Assembly (NCBI GenBank): GCA_964525045.1
Contig: CAZGFD010000034.1
Span: 1-35,427 of the forward strand
Direction of reading: 5' to 3'
DNA from: G020348185 sp964525045
Lineage (GTDB): Bacteria > Nitrospirota > Nitrospiria > Nitrospirales > UBA8639
Length of the DNA: 35,427 bases
The notes beneath the pieces are model-generated. The model was not told the origin of the DNA. It ran no database searches and worked only from the letters and a program-made list of their open reading frames with translations. A program made the translations under genes and the position numbers. The first letter of the stretch is position 1; every line of letters begins with the position of its first letter. Positions 17,564 to 25,651 of the stretch are shown piece by piece.

Positions 17564-17998
17564 CTATAATCTATGGATTTCTCGATTCTCCATGGCCTTA
17601 GCGACTGCGCCCTTAAGTTTTTCAGCCTCAACTGGTTTGACCAGGTAATCTGAAATTCCACTTTTAATCATGGTTGTGGCCATATCAAGGTCAGGAAACC
17701 CCGTTAACACAATCAAGGGAACGCTCGGCCAATTGTTTTGGAAATAATTGATAGCTTCAACCCCGTTGATTTTGGGCATACGAATGTCGGTGATGATGAC
17801 ATCCAAGACGAGGGGATTTTCCCCTTCTTTGATTCTTGCCATGGCTTGTTCTCCATCCTCGGCTTCAATGACATCGTAGCCTGCTTTTTCAAGAGTCATT
17901 TTCACGACTTTTCGGACATCCGGCTCGTCGTCAACCACAAGAACAAGCCCATTTGAAGTTTGACCACCAAACATTCCAGCCGTTTTCGCTTCTGACAT
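17564..17998 (-). CDS. Receiver-only response regulator (CheY-like)
   Basis: The 144-residue protein is a single receiver domain with no output domain. The acidic pair is in VVDDEPDVRKV, the phospho-acceptor Asp is in VIITDIRMPKINGVEA, the conserved Thr lies in IVLTGFP and the Lys in YLVKPVEAEKL. AGGAGG precedes the ATG at good spacing. It would act through protein contacts, as a phosphate sink or relay, or as partner of one of the two kinases downstream. The gap of 332 bp to the next kinase leaves co-transcription uncertain. The N-terminal 15 residues (KTAGMFGGQTSNG) are an unstructured lead before the domain. Confidence 0.92.
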   Translation of the reverse strand: MSEAKTAGMFGGQTSNGLVLVVDDEPDVRKVVKMTLEKAGYDVIEAEDGEQAMARIKEGENPLVLDVIITDIRMPKINGVEAINYFQNNWPSVPLIVLTGFPDLDMATTMIKSGISDYLVKPVEAEKLKGAVAKAMENREIHRL

Positions 17999-18241
17999 CG
18001 GGGACCTCCTGGTTTGTTAAAAGATCTGTGGATTAGGCTTGGCTTTTTAAACACAAATAATGTAAAGGAGCCAAAAGTTAGACCCATTTTATCAAAATTT
18101 GAGTATATCATGAACTTCGCACCTGAAAATATCAAGAGGGAAACCGAAATATTTCGAAAGTTTAGGAGTCGAAAAGTCCAAGATTCAAAGAATTTCAGTG
18201 TCAGAAGGGAAAAACCCTAAGGGTTGAAACGGGAAATCTGT

Positions 18242-19450
18242 CTATGGGAGAGGATAGGATCGGGCGAATAGTTCTGCGGCAGCTTTCAGGGATTCCCCGG
18301 GAATAACCTTTTCCCCTGCTTGAGGAAGAAGCTGCTCCAAAGCCGATAACAGGGTAAGAACAAATTCGGATCGGGAGGATTCTCCCATAAGCCCAATGCG
18401 CCAAACCTTTCCCTTTAGAGGGCCAAGTCCCCCTCCTATCTCAATTTCAAAATCGTTCAATAACTTTTGTCGAATTTCTAATTCATCCAAATGAGAAGGT
18501 ACTTGAACGCAAGTTAAAGGAGGAAGATGATGCCCCAAGGCGGGGAGGAGCCGAAATCCAAGAGTTTGAAGTCCGGCGATCAGAGCGTCGCTATGAAGAC
18601 GGTGCCGAATAATACGTTGTTCGAGACCTTCTTCCTGAATCAACCGTAATGATTCACGAAGCCCATAGACCATGGAAACGGGAGCGGTATGGTGATAAGT
18701 GCGTTTCGTGTCATTCCAATAGTCGGCGACAAGGGAACAATCCAAGTACCAGCTTTGGCAGGGATTGCGTCTTTTTCGAATAATAGCCATCGCCCGCTCG
18801 TTCAAAGTCAGCGGGGCAAGGCCGGGGGGACAACTCAAGCATTTTTGAGTGGCGCTGTAACAAGCATCAATGTTCCAGCCATCAACCTCCACGCTCATTC
18901 CGCCAAGAGAAGTCACAGTGTCCACAATAAAAAGAGTATTTTGGTTTCGACAAAGAGCCCCAATCTCAGCTAAAGGCTGGTGCACTCCGGTAGAGGTTTC
19001 CGCATGAACAAGAGCCACGGCTTTGACCGGTCCTGAGTGTTTGAGCACATGTTCGATTTGTCCGGGATCAATCCATTGTCCCCAGGGGACTTCGAGGCGA
19101 ATGGGTCTTCCGCCACAACGTTCGACCATGGAAGCCAACCTGGTACCAAAAATGCCATTGATGCCGACCACAACTGAATCCCCTGGTTCTACAAGATTGA
19201 CGATCGCTGTTTCCATTGCGGCTGATCCGGTTCCGGAAATCGCGATGGTGAAACTGTTCTGGGTTTGAAAGAGCCATCGAAGTGAGGCCTGGACTTCGTC
19301 CATGATCTGAAGAAATTCAGGATCCAAATGCCCAAGAAGGGGCGTACCGATGGCCCTCAGGACACGAGGATGAATCATGCTTGGACCTGGACCTAACAAG
19401 AGACGCCGAGAAGGTCGAAGTTCGGGGAGAATGTCCATGAGGAGAGCCAC
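18242..19450 (-). CDS. Class V aminotransferase, alanine/serine--glyoxylate type
   Basis: This PLP enzyme of fold type I most resembles AGXT-type alanine (or serine)--glyoxylate transaminases, which move an amino group between alanine or serine and glyoxylate. It has 402 residues. LLLGPGPSMIHPRVL opens the domain. ISGTGSAAMETAIVNLVEPGD holds the cofactor phosphate site, VDTVTSLGGMSVEVD contains the PLP-ring Asp, and YSATQKCLSCPPGL has the Schiff-base Lys (about 207). YHHTAPVSMVYGLRESL and the C-terminal IGGGLGPLKGKVWRIGLMG complete the match. The physiological substrate cannot be read from sequence. A later in-frame ATG (MDILPEL, at 19438) is possible. It is divergent from the CPBP protease gene, with 66 bp between starts. 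Confidence 0.9.
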   Translation of the reverse strand: MALLMDILPELRPSRRLLLGPGPSMIHPRVLRAIGTPLLGHLDPEFLQIMDEVQASLRWLFQTQNSFTIAISGTGSAAMETAIVNLVEPGDSVVVGINGIFGTRLASMVERCGGRPIRLEVPWGQWIDPGQIEHVLKHSGPVKAVALVHAETSTGVHQPLAEIGALCRNQNTLFIVDTVTSLGGMSVEVDGWNIDACYSATQKCLSCPPGLAPLTLNERAMAIIRKRRNPCQSWYLDCSLVADYWNDTKRTYHHTAPVSMVYGLRESLRLIQEEGLEQRIIRHRLHSDALIAGLQTLGFRLLPALGHHLPPLTCVQVPSHLDELEIRQKLLNDFEIEIGGGLGPLKGKVWRIGLMGESSRSEFVLTLLSALEQLLPQAGEKVIPGESLKAAAELFARSYPLP

Positions 19451-19516
19451 CGTGCAAGATTCGGATTTTAATGTTCATGATTTGATATTCGCAACCCGGT
19501 TGGGAACCGTGGTACT

Positions 19517-20995
19517 GTGGCAACCGCTCTCATGATGACGCATAATTCTTCCCAGGAACATCCGACCCCTTTTCCGGACCATCCTCATCAACCTCCGAAC
19601 GTTTCCGTTTTTTTTACAATCGTTTCAACCGTGTTTTTATTAGCCGGAATCGGGATGATCGTTTGGAGCTATTCCTCATTGTCGCCCCTGGATCGTGAAC
19701 CCGCTCCAGAGCGTTCGTTGGAGCGATTGATCAGCAGGGCCATGGAGTTGGAGGATACCCTTACCCAAGTGAGCAAAGTTGAGCAACTCGTGTTTCGCAT
19801 TCTGACCGGACATGAGGATGTGTTGATGAGAGCCACCATGGAATACCAAGAACTTGCAGATTTTTCGAGTGATCCATTGGTAGATCTTTATCTGGCAATA
19901 TTGCAGGTTGAAGCCGGCGATCGAGAAAAAGTCGCCAAGCGTATTGAGGCGTGGAAGACCCAACCCGCACCTTTTCCACTTTTTAGGGAATTCATTCATT
20001 CCGCCTATTACCAAGACACCATTTCTCTTCCAGAGGTGGAAACTCTTCAAGCACACTTAGCGGAAAAGTTGCCCGACAATTGGTTTTATGGTCGCTTGGC
20101 TATTCAGCTTGCCCAAAAAAGTAGAGATACAACTTTTGAATTATGGACGAAACAACAATTTGAGGATCGTGGGTATGAATTGCTCTGGTCGAATCGGTTA
20201 CTGATACTTTTTGAAGTAAGTGGGAGTCTGATTGGATTACTCCTAATTCTAGGGCTTATCAGGAGGACCGTGAGGCGACAACCGACCGGAATAAGGTTAA
20301 ACCGAGGGATGCTCCCCCCCCCGTGGTCTGGAAATGATGGTTTTGCCGTCTTCGTGAGAGGTGGGGCCATCACAACCTTCTTGTTATTTTCCCTTTCATT
20401 TCTTGAACTAGAGGGTCATGCGATGGTGTTAGTCAGCCTAACGGTCCTGTATGGCCCGATTCTGATCCTGACGTATTTTCATTTGCTTTTGCCAAAGGAC
20501 GTCGCTGTCTTCCAGGCTTTCGGGCTGCGAATGGCTCCAAAGAGAATTTACCGCATCTTGCCTATGATATTCGTCTTATTCGCAGCGGGCCTCCTTGGAA
20601 ATTGGGTGATCATGGTTGGTGTGGGGAGCGGCCATGCTTCGTACCATTGGACCGAGTGGTTCGATCCGACTCTGGTGTGGGGGACGCCGACTAATGTGGC
20701 GGTGACGTTGTTTGAGTACTCGATCATCGCGCCCGTGTTTGAGGAAATTATTTTTCGAGGTGTTGTGTTCGGAACGTTTCGGCGTCAGTTCGGATGGCCG
20801 ATTTCGGCCGTTCTCAGTGCACTCATTTTTTCGTTTGTGCACGGATATGGACTCGTCGGGCTTCTCACGGTTTTTTGGAGCGGAGTCTTGTGGGCGTGGG
20901 CCTACGAAAAAACGGGGAGTCTCTGGCCAGGGATGATTGCTCATGGGGTGAACAATCTTCTCGTTTCGGTGACGTTAGTGGCATTATTTCGGTGA
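19517..20995 (+). CDS. CPBP-family intramembrane metalloprotease
   Basis: The C-terminal 200 residues form a CPBP (Rce1/Abi-like) intramembrane protease. Its signatures are EEIIFRGVVFG (EExxxR), FSFVHGYG and AHGVNNLLVSV, which together supply the glutamate and histidine ligands. Several hydrophobic helices surround them. The N-terminal half is unusual: one membrane anchor at about 33-55, then a helical extracytoplasmic region of about 150 residues (about 60-225), a second membrane segment (about 232-252) and then the multi-pass core. Total length is 492, well above the usual 220-300. Substrates are unknown. The start used is GTG at 19517; an ATG at 19532 would also fit. Its 3' end overlaps the convergent SDR gene by 12 bp. 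Confidence 0.88.
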   Translation: MATALMMTHNSSQEHPTPFPDHPHQPPNVSVFFTIVSTVFLLAGIGMIVWSYSSLSPLDREPAPERSLERLISRAMELEDTLTQVSKVEQLVFRILTGHEDVLMRATMEYQELADFSSDPLVDLYLAILQVEAGDREKVAKRIEAWKTQPAPFPLFREFIHSAYYQDTISLPEVETLQAHLAEKLPDNWFYGRLAIQLAQKSRDTTFELWTKQQFEDRGYELLWSNRLLILFEVSGSLIGLLLILGLIRRTVRRQPTGIRLNRGMLPPPWSGNDGFAVFVRGGAITTFLLFSLSFLELEGHAMVLVSLTVLYGPILILTYFHLLLPKDVAVFQAFGLRMAPKRIYRILPMIFVLFAAGLLGNWVIMVGVGSGHASYHWTEWFDPTLVWGTPTNVAVTLFEYSIIAPVFEEIIFRGVVFGTFRRQFGWPISAVLSALIFSFVHGYGLVGLLTVFWSGVLWAWAYEKTGSLWPGMIAHGVNNLLVSVTLVALFR

Positions 20996-21808
20996 ACCCG
21001 AAATCCCAGAATTCTTTCCTTGCCCCTCAATGTCATCCAAAGCCTGATAGAGGTCAGGAAAACGAAGACGATACTTCAATTCCACCAGGATTTTGTGGTT
21101 AGAAAGTTGTTTGCCGGAGTCCTTGGCCTTGGAAGGTGGTGGGAGATTTACCCCCCACCTTTTACTGGCAGTTCTAAAAATGTCCGACCAACGTCGAGGA
21201 ATGCCGTCGCTAACAATATACACCTCTCCGTCCTTTGCCTTTTCCAACGCTGTCAGGCAAACCCCTGCTACGTCTGTGATATGAATCAAATTCACGTACC
21301 GGTCGGTATTTTTGATTTTCCCTTTTCTCATCCAATCCAGGACATGGCGTCCCGGTCCATACAGGCCGGCGAGTCGTAAAATGATGGCTCCGTGACGTGA
21401 CCGGAGATATTCTTCACTCTTCACCCTTGGAAGGGTCAGGCGAGGTGGTGTTCCTTCATGCACCACTGTTTCTGGGTCTGATCCGTACGCCGAGGTGCTT
21501 CCCAACAGGATAAGCCGTCCACTTGCTTCGGGACGGCTCTCAAGAAAATGAGTCAGAGTGTCTTGGGGAATGGCGGGAAAACACCAGATCAAGTGGGCAC
21601 GATGAGGAATATTACACCATGTTTCCCTGCGGAGAAGATCGAATTCAATCCGGTGAGACGAGCAGATGGGCTTAAGACGGGTGGCCGGGGCGCGGCTGGT
21701 TGCGAGGGTGTCCCACCCCTGTGCCCGGGCCATTGGATAAAGAATTTGCCCGGTATATCCGGCTCCGAGGATGACAAGTGGTTGTGAGCGGGGATCGGCC
21801 GATACCAT
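20984..21808 (-). CDS. Atypical SDR / NAD(P)-dependent epimerase-like protein (YeeZ type)
   Basis: The 274-residue protein opens with PLVILGAGYTGQILYPMARAQGW, a Rossmann GxGxxG motif with the short GAGYTG form of YeeZ-like atypical SDRs. LILLGSTSAYG, VILRLAGLYGPGRHVLDWM-like sequence and YVNLIHITDVAGVCLTAL follow the same family. The classical YxxxK catalytic pair is not visible where expected (the region reads LPRVKSEEYL), so it may bind a nucleotide or reduce a substrate by another mechanism. Function is unknown. The start is preceded by repeat DNA (21837-21875). It heads toward the 3' end of the CPBP gene and overlaps it by 12 bp. Confidence 0.82.
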   Translation of the reverse strand: MVSADPRSQPLVILGAGYTGQILYPMARAQGWDTLATSRAPATRLKPICSSHRIEFDLLRRETWCNIPHRAHLIWCFPAIPQDTLTHFLESRPEASGRLILLGSTSAYGSDPETVVHEGTPPRLTLPRVKSEEYLRSRHGAIILRLAGLYGPGRHVLDWMRKGKIKNTDRYVNLIHITDVAGVCLTALEKAKDGEVYIVSDGIPRRWSDIFRTASKRWGVNLPPPSKAKDSGKQLSNHKILVELKYRLRFPDLYQALDDIEGQGKNSGISGSPK

Positions 21809-21836
21809 AGAACAGGAATAAATCTGTTTTGAAAGA

Positions 21837-21875
21837 AATATCGAACGTTGAACAAGGAATATCGAATAATGAAGT
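21837..21875 (+). repeat. Dispersed intergenic repeat, AATATCGAA family, copy 2
   Basis: This 39-bp stretch begins AATATCGAACGTTGAACAAG and matches 2253-2291 in about 29 of 39 positions. The bases just after it (GAGGAGCCAAAAATTAG, 21879-21895) resemble 18066-18081 upstream of the response regulator. Confidence 0.6.
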
Positions 21876-21918
21876 GTGAGGAGCCAAAAATTAGGCTATG
21901 CGGAGATCCTTACTACCC

Positions 21919-22446
21919 CTATATGATCCTCTCCGACCGATCTGAGATATAATATTGTGCGTAGCGAATGTAGTTGAGGGATGACTCTTTAATCCATTTC
22001 AGCTCATTCTCCGTCAGTGATCGCCTGACTCGAGCCGGAGTCCCGTGGATAAGGCTTTTGGGTGGGACATGCATCCGCTCTGTGACTAAGGCCCCGGCTC
22101 CGACGATGCAATCTTCCTCAATCACCGCACCATCCATTATCACGGCTCCCATCCCAATCAATACACGATCCTTAATCGTGCAACCATGTAACACGGCATG
22201 ATGGCCGACGGTGATATCATCCCCAAGGGTTAAGGGATAGGTATCATTCGTCACATGCAGCAGGCACAGATCCTGAACGTTCGTGCGATGCCCTATGTGA
22301 ATGTAATGCACATCACCTCGCACCACGGCGTTGAACCATACGCTCGACTCAGAACCGATCACCACATCACCAATGACCACGGCCGTTTCCTCGATAAAGG
22401 CGCTTGTCGCAATGGTCGGAATTATTCCCCGGAATGCTCTTAACAT
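21919..22446 (-). CDS. Gamma-carbonic anhydrase family protein
   Basis: The 175-residue protein is a left-handed beta-helix of hexapeptide repeats. Three candidate metal-binding His residues are in place: CLLHVTND, then HH and H in TVGHHAVLHGCTIKD. NAVVRGDVHYIHIGHRTNVQD is the typical preceding segment and HGTPARVRRSLTENELKWI the C-terminal helix. Members of this family (YrdA, PaaY, CaiE-like) include true CO2 hydratases and proteins of unknown activity. Sequence alone does not decide which applies here. It lies in a run of minus-strand genes with gaps of about 110 bp on each side, so it is probably transcribed alone. Confidence 0.93.
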   Translation of the reverse strand: MLRAFRGIIPTIATSAFIEETAVVIGDVVIGSESSVWFNAVVRGDVHYIHIGHRTNVQDLCLLHVTNDTYPLTLGDDITVGHHAVLHGCTIKDRVLIGMGAVIMDGAVIEEDCIVGAGALVTERMHVPPKSLIHGTPARVRRSLTENELKWIKESSLNYIRYAQYYISDRSERII

Positions 22447-22533
22447 AATGGCTACTTGTTAGTTTGCATGCTTAAACAAAGTCCTGAATCCGAATCAATT
22501 GCACCCCCTCCAAAACCTTGAATAATTTTTTAT

Positions 22534-22551
22534 ACCCGAAACCCGGAACTT
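22534..22551 (+). repeat. Dispersed intergenic repeat, GAAAC family
   Basis: ACCCGAAACCCGGAACTT lies just beyond the stop codon of the small membrane protein gene and matches the ACTTGAAACCCGAAAC family. Confidence 0.45.
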
Positions 22552-22557
22552 CTGATA

Positions 22558-23025
22558 TCACGGCCTCACCAAAACTGCTCCGATCACCAAGGCCGTCAGC
22601 GCGGCAATGACCGCGACATACACGGTCACGCTTCGGTCGGTAAGCCAGGCGGTCTGCCAATCTTGAGGATACAGAGCCTTCCCCACGAGATAGAGACCCT
22701 CATCATACAGCCCTAACACCCGTTCCATTTCAATCAACGTTTTTTTTGCAATACGGTGACGATCGCGTTGTTGCAAAATCAAATAGACGAAAATGGCCGA
22801 AAACAGGGCGATGCCGGTTATGGCAAAGAGCCTCGTGGTGAAATGGGTAGCATGGGATGGGGCGACGGCCATAATGGTCACCAGTAGCAATACATGAAAA
22901 GCACTGGCAAATGCGGTGAGCCGCATCATTTGCTCCCGCCGGCTGAACACCTCTTCCTTGTACCAAGGATACAGAACCCGAAGAACCTCCAATTGTTCCT
23001 CGCGAAGCGCTACTCCGTTTTCCAT
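22558..23025 (-). CDS. Small three-helix membrane protein of unknown function
   Basis: I do not recognise the family. The 155-residue protein has a cytoplasmic-looking N-terminus rich in charged residues (about 1-32, with EEQLEVLRVLYPWYKEEVFSRR). Three hydrophobic segments follow at about 33-56, 66-86 and 133-153. Between the second and third lies a loop (QQRDRHRIAKKTLIEMERVLGLYDEGLY) that looks helical. The segment order resembles proteins such as SLATT or RipA-type two- or three-TM modules, but I see no diagnostic motif. The gene is preceded by ATCATC and the ATG at 23025 is the only good start. It lies 93 bp downstream of the hydrolase gene. Confidence 0.72.
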   Translation of the reverse strand: MENGVALREEQLEVLRVLYPWYKEEVFSRREQMMRLTAFASAFHVLLLVTIMAVAPSHATHFTTRLFAITGIALFSAIFVYLILQQRDRHRIAKKTLIEMERVLGLYDEGLYLVGKALYPQDWQTAWLTDRSVTVYVAVIAALTALVIGAVLVRP

Positions 23026-23118
23026 ATCATCCTCTCGTTGCTGCCCGTTTCATGACACCTCTTTCAATTACCTCAGATGCAAGACTGACTTTTTGAATTC
23101 CGGCCTACATCCGGATTC

Positions 23119-23904
23119 TCAGTTGCCTTTCTCGCACAGAAAACTTCTCATCCAATCCCCGAGAAGGGTGGTCATCTTTCTAAAATCTTCAGGTTTCCCA
23201 AAGTAATGGTTGGCCCCCTCGAGGATGCGAAGTTCCTTTTGTGTCGTTAACGCCACCGCCAACCGCTGAATTTGATGGAGAGGAACTAATTCATCTTGAT
23301 CCCCGTGAACGATAAGGGTTGGGGATGTGATCGTTTTGGCGGCGAGGTAAGCATCATACTGCAAGCAATCTTCATAAAAATCATACCGCAATTCAATGGG
23401 TTTGTCGCCACCTGTGACATTAGGAATTTCTCCAGTGGCTTTCCAGTGGTCCATGGCCCCCTCACCGAATTCCAATCGAAGCAGTTCCGGAAAATCTGGA
23501 ACAGGGCATTTGAGTCCAAGTGCCAGGAGATGGGGATATTGGCTGGCAACCAGAATGGAAATTAACCCGCCAAAGCTCGAGCCGATCAGGCCAATACGTT
23601 GATAGCCCTGACCGGATAGAAACGCTAAAGCCTGTTTCAGTTGATCGCAGCATCGCCCGACGGTGATATCAGCAAAAGATCCTTCCGATTCTCCCATTCC
23701 AAACCAATCGAAACAAAACGTGCTAATTCCTTGAGGTACCAAGAGTTCAGTGAGACGTTGATTGGTATTACTCTGTTTGGTGGAGAGAAAACCATGGCAG
23801 AGGACCACAATCCCCTCGGTCTTACCGGGAGGTTCCGTCAATAGCGCCGAAACGATGTGACCATGAGAATCCTGGAAGGAAAGAGCTTTCTGCGTGTTCT
23901 CCAT
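23119..23904 (-). CDS. Alpha/beta hydrolase
   Basis: The 261-residue protein has the serine-hydrolase layout. VVLCHGFLSTKQSN forms the oxyanion region, IGLIGSSFGGLISIL the nucleophile elbow (GxSxGG), LIVHGDQDELVP the acidic residue, and LEGANHYFG the catalytic His. The N-terminal part resembles cinnamoyl-ester-hydrolase or dienelactone-hydrolase-like relatives of the S9/BAAT group (esterase/lipase type). The substrate is unknown. There is no signal peptide, so it acts in the cytoplasm. It starts 64 bp after the P450 stop and may be part of a P450-centred unit. Confidence 0.9.
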   Translation of the reverse strand: MENTQKALSFQDSHGHIVSALLTEPPGKTEGIVVLCHGFLSTKQSNTNQRLTELLVPQGISTFCFDWFGMGESEGSFADITVGRCCDQLKQALAFLSGQGYQRIGLIGSSFGGLISILVASQYPHLLALGLKCPVPDFPELLRLEFGEGAMDHWKATGEIPNVTGGDKPIELRYDFYEDCLQYDAYLAAKTITSPTLIVHGDQDELVPLHQIQRLAVALTTQKELRILEGANHYFGKPEDFRKMTTLLGDWMRSFLCEKGN

Positions 23905-23968
23905 GCCCGAGGATTATAGGGGTGGATTGGGGCGGGTTCAAGAAATACCTTGAGAGGTAACGGCTTGG

Positions 23969-25324
23969 CTAGGGGAGGGGATTTTGCTGACGTTTACGTA
24001 CCACCATTTTCACCCCATGCTTGGGCCTCAAGGTGACGGAAGTGAGCGGAACGACCGGATGACCAGGAACAAGGGCGAGCCGATAACGTTGGGCAATAGT
24101 GGCCAGGAGAAGTTTGGCCTCCATCATCGCGAAATACCTACCGATGCAGTAGCGAGGGCCACCCCCAAATGGAAAGTAAGCAAATTCGGGCAAGTTTCTG
24201 CTGAACGTATTGGTCCATCGTTCAGGCTCAAAGGCTTCCGGATTGGTAAAAAATCGAGGGTCGCGGTGCACTACCCATTGACAGATAAAAATGGTCGACC
24301 CTGGTGGAAGGGTAAACCCCCTCAATTGGTACGGCTGAATGGGTTCCCGGCCTAGAACATAGGCAGGTGGATATAAACGCATGGCTTCCTGAATCACTTT
24401 TTCGCAGTAGGTCAGGCTATTGAGGGATTGATAGGATGGAGCCACACCGCCAAGAACAGTTTCCAGTTCCTCATGAAGCTGTTCCTCGACCTGTGGGTGT
24501 TGAGACAATAAATACCACGTCCAAGACAGGGCCAATGCGGTAGTCTCGTGCCCGGCTAGAAAAAAGGTAATGATTTCATCTCGTATTTGTTGTCGACTCA
24601 GAAGGTTCCCCTTGGCATTTTGAGCCCTGAGAAGTAGATCCACCATATTGTTTTTGGCTTTCTCGGTGGAGTTGTCGTCGTCGATAATTCCGTAAATAAA
24701 GGTATCCAGACTTCGAACCGCTTTTCCGTAACGAAGGTTTCCGGGAGTCGGGACCCAATCCGGATAAAAGAAGGGACGGCGAAAACGCTTCGCAATTTCA
24801 TCGGTCACCGTATTCAACACCCCACCGATTTCTTCAGCCGGTAAATTGCCGCGTGACCCCAAAAGGGTTTCATGAATAATATGGGCGGTGAGCTCCATCA
24901 TATCCTGATGGATGTCCCTGATCTCCTCATCCTGCCAATGATCCAACATCGTTTCAGTCAGTTGGACCATCTTGGCTCCATAGGCTGCGACCTTGGCACC
25001 CTGAAATGCCGGTTGCATGAGGTCCCGCTGTTGCTTCCAGTGGTCACCCTCACTCGTCAATAAACCTTTTCCAAAAATGGCTTGAACATGCCGCCAAAAG
25101 AAGGAGTGCTTGTGAAAAAGAGACTGGTCAGTTTCTAAGACCGCCTTAATGTCTTCAGGCTCACTCAGAAGGTAAATGCGTCTATTTGCGAGCCGAAAAC
25201 TGGAAATAGGCCGGTGATCCTGGGCGCATTTGGAAAGAAATCCCAGGAGGTCTTGAGAAAATTCTTTGAGGCTTCCGAGAAGAAAATGCCCAGACGGACC
25301 GGGGGGATATTGGCTCGAATACAT
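23969..25324 (-). CDS. Cytochrome P450
   Basis: This heme monooxygenase has all core P450 signatures. The I-helix oxygen-binding motif is FFLAGHETTALAL, the K-helix ExxR is EAMRLYPP, the PERF-like region is PEAFEPERW, and the heme-binding loop is FPFGGGPRYCIGR with the axial Cys. At 451 residues from the ATG at 25324 it has the usual length. A TTG at 25360 would add 12 residues. It begins with YPPGPSGHFLLGSL, without a membrane anchor, so it is a soluble class-I-like enzyme needing separate redox partners, which are not in this window. It is closest in feel to CYP102/CYP4-like fatty-acid or terpene hydroxylases. The truncated SCP2-type gene sits 92 bp upstream in the same direction, hinting at a hydrophobic substrate. 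Confidence 0.95.
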   Translation of the reverse strand: MYSSQYPPGPSGHFLLGSLKEFSQDLLGFLSKCAQDHRPISSFRLANRRIYLLSEPEDIKAVLETDQSLFHKHSFFWRHVQAIFGKGLLTSEGDHWKQQRDLMQPAFQGAKVAAYGAKMVQLTETMLDHWQDEEIRDIHQDMMELTAHIIHETLLGSRGNLPAEEIGGVLNTVTDEIAKRFRRPFFYPDWVPTPGNLRYGKAVRSLDTFIYGIIDDDNSTEKAKNNMVDLLLRAQNAKGNLLSRQQIRDEIITFFLAGHETTALALSWTWYLLSQHPQVEEQLHEELETVLGGVAPSYQSLNSLTYCEKVIQEAMRLYPPAYVLGREPIQPYQLRGFTLPPGSTIFICQWVVHRDPRFFTNPEAFEPERWTNTFSRNLPEFAYFPFGGGPRYCIGRYFAMMEAKLLLATIAQRYRLALVPGHPVVPLTSVTLRPKHGVKMVVRKRQQNPLP

Positions 25325-25416
25325 TACCCGATCACTAACAAATCCATTTTCGGTTCGCAAGGGAGCATCCTGTTAGAATGCCCACCAACGAGGGGGCGGC
25401 TAACAGCGGCTCTCAT

Positions 25417-25620
25417 CTAACCTGGAAAACAGCGGCCAAATGCTTGAAGTAATCTGACCGGTCCCTTAAATCGAATTTTCCTCCTGAGCACGGACCAGAT
25501 AAGATTCCGATCTTTTCTTAAAAACCCAAGCCATGTCTGACTATCGGCGGTGAACTGGAAATCGGCTATGTCATGAGGCCCGTCCATGATCTGGAAGGAT
25601 TTGTTGCGAATAACCATTGT
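25417..25620 (-). pseudogene. 3' fragment of an SCP2-like sterol/lipid carrier domain gene
   Basis: The frame ends in a TAG at 25417-25419 and encodes about 66 residues that match the end of SCP2 sterol-carrier domains as I know them: FQFTADSQTWLGFLRKDRNLIWSVLRRKIRFKG, ending with LLQAFGRCFPG (given here in pieces). Such tails follow the pattern of a TaD...tWl..l segment and a final K/R-I-k-G-....L..F...F. The 5' part, which should include a beta-strand half domain or an attached enzyme, is absent. Upstream of about 25620 the sequence turns into Rhs module DNA. The gene was therefore probably cut by the arrival of the accessory island. It would have been the upstream neighbour of the P450. 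Confidence 0.6.
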
Positions 25621-25651
25621 CGGATGTTTTATTTCCTTTCGGTGGGTGTCA

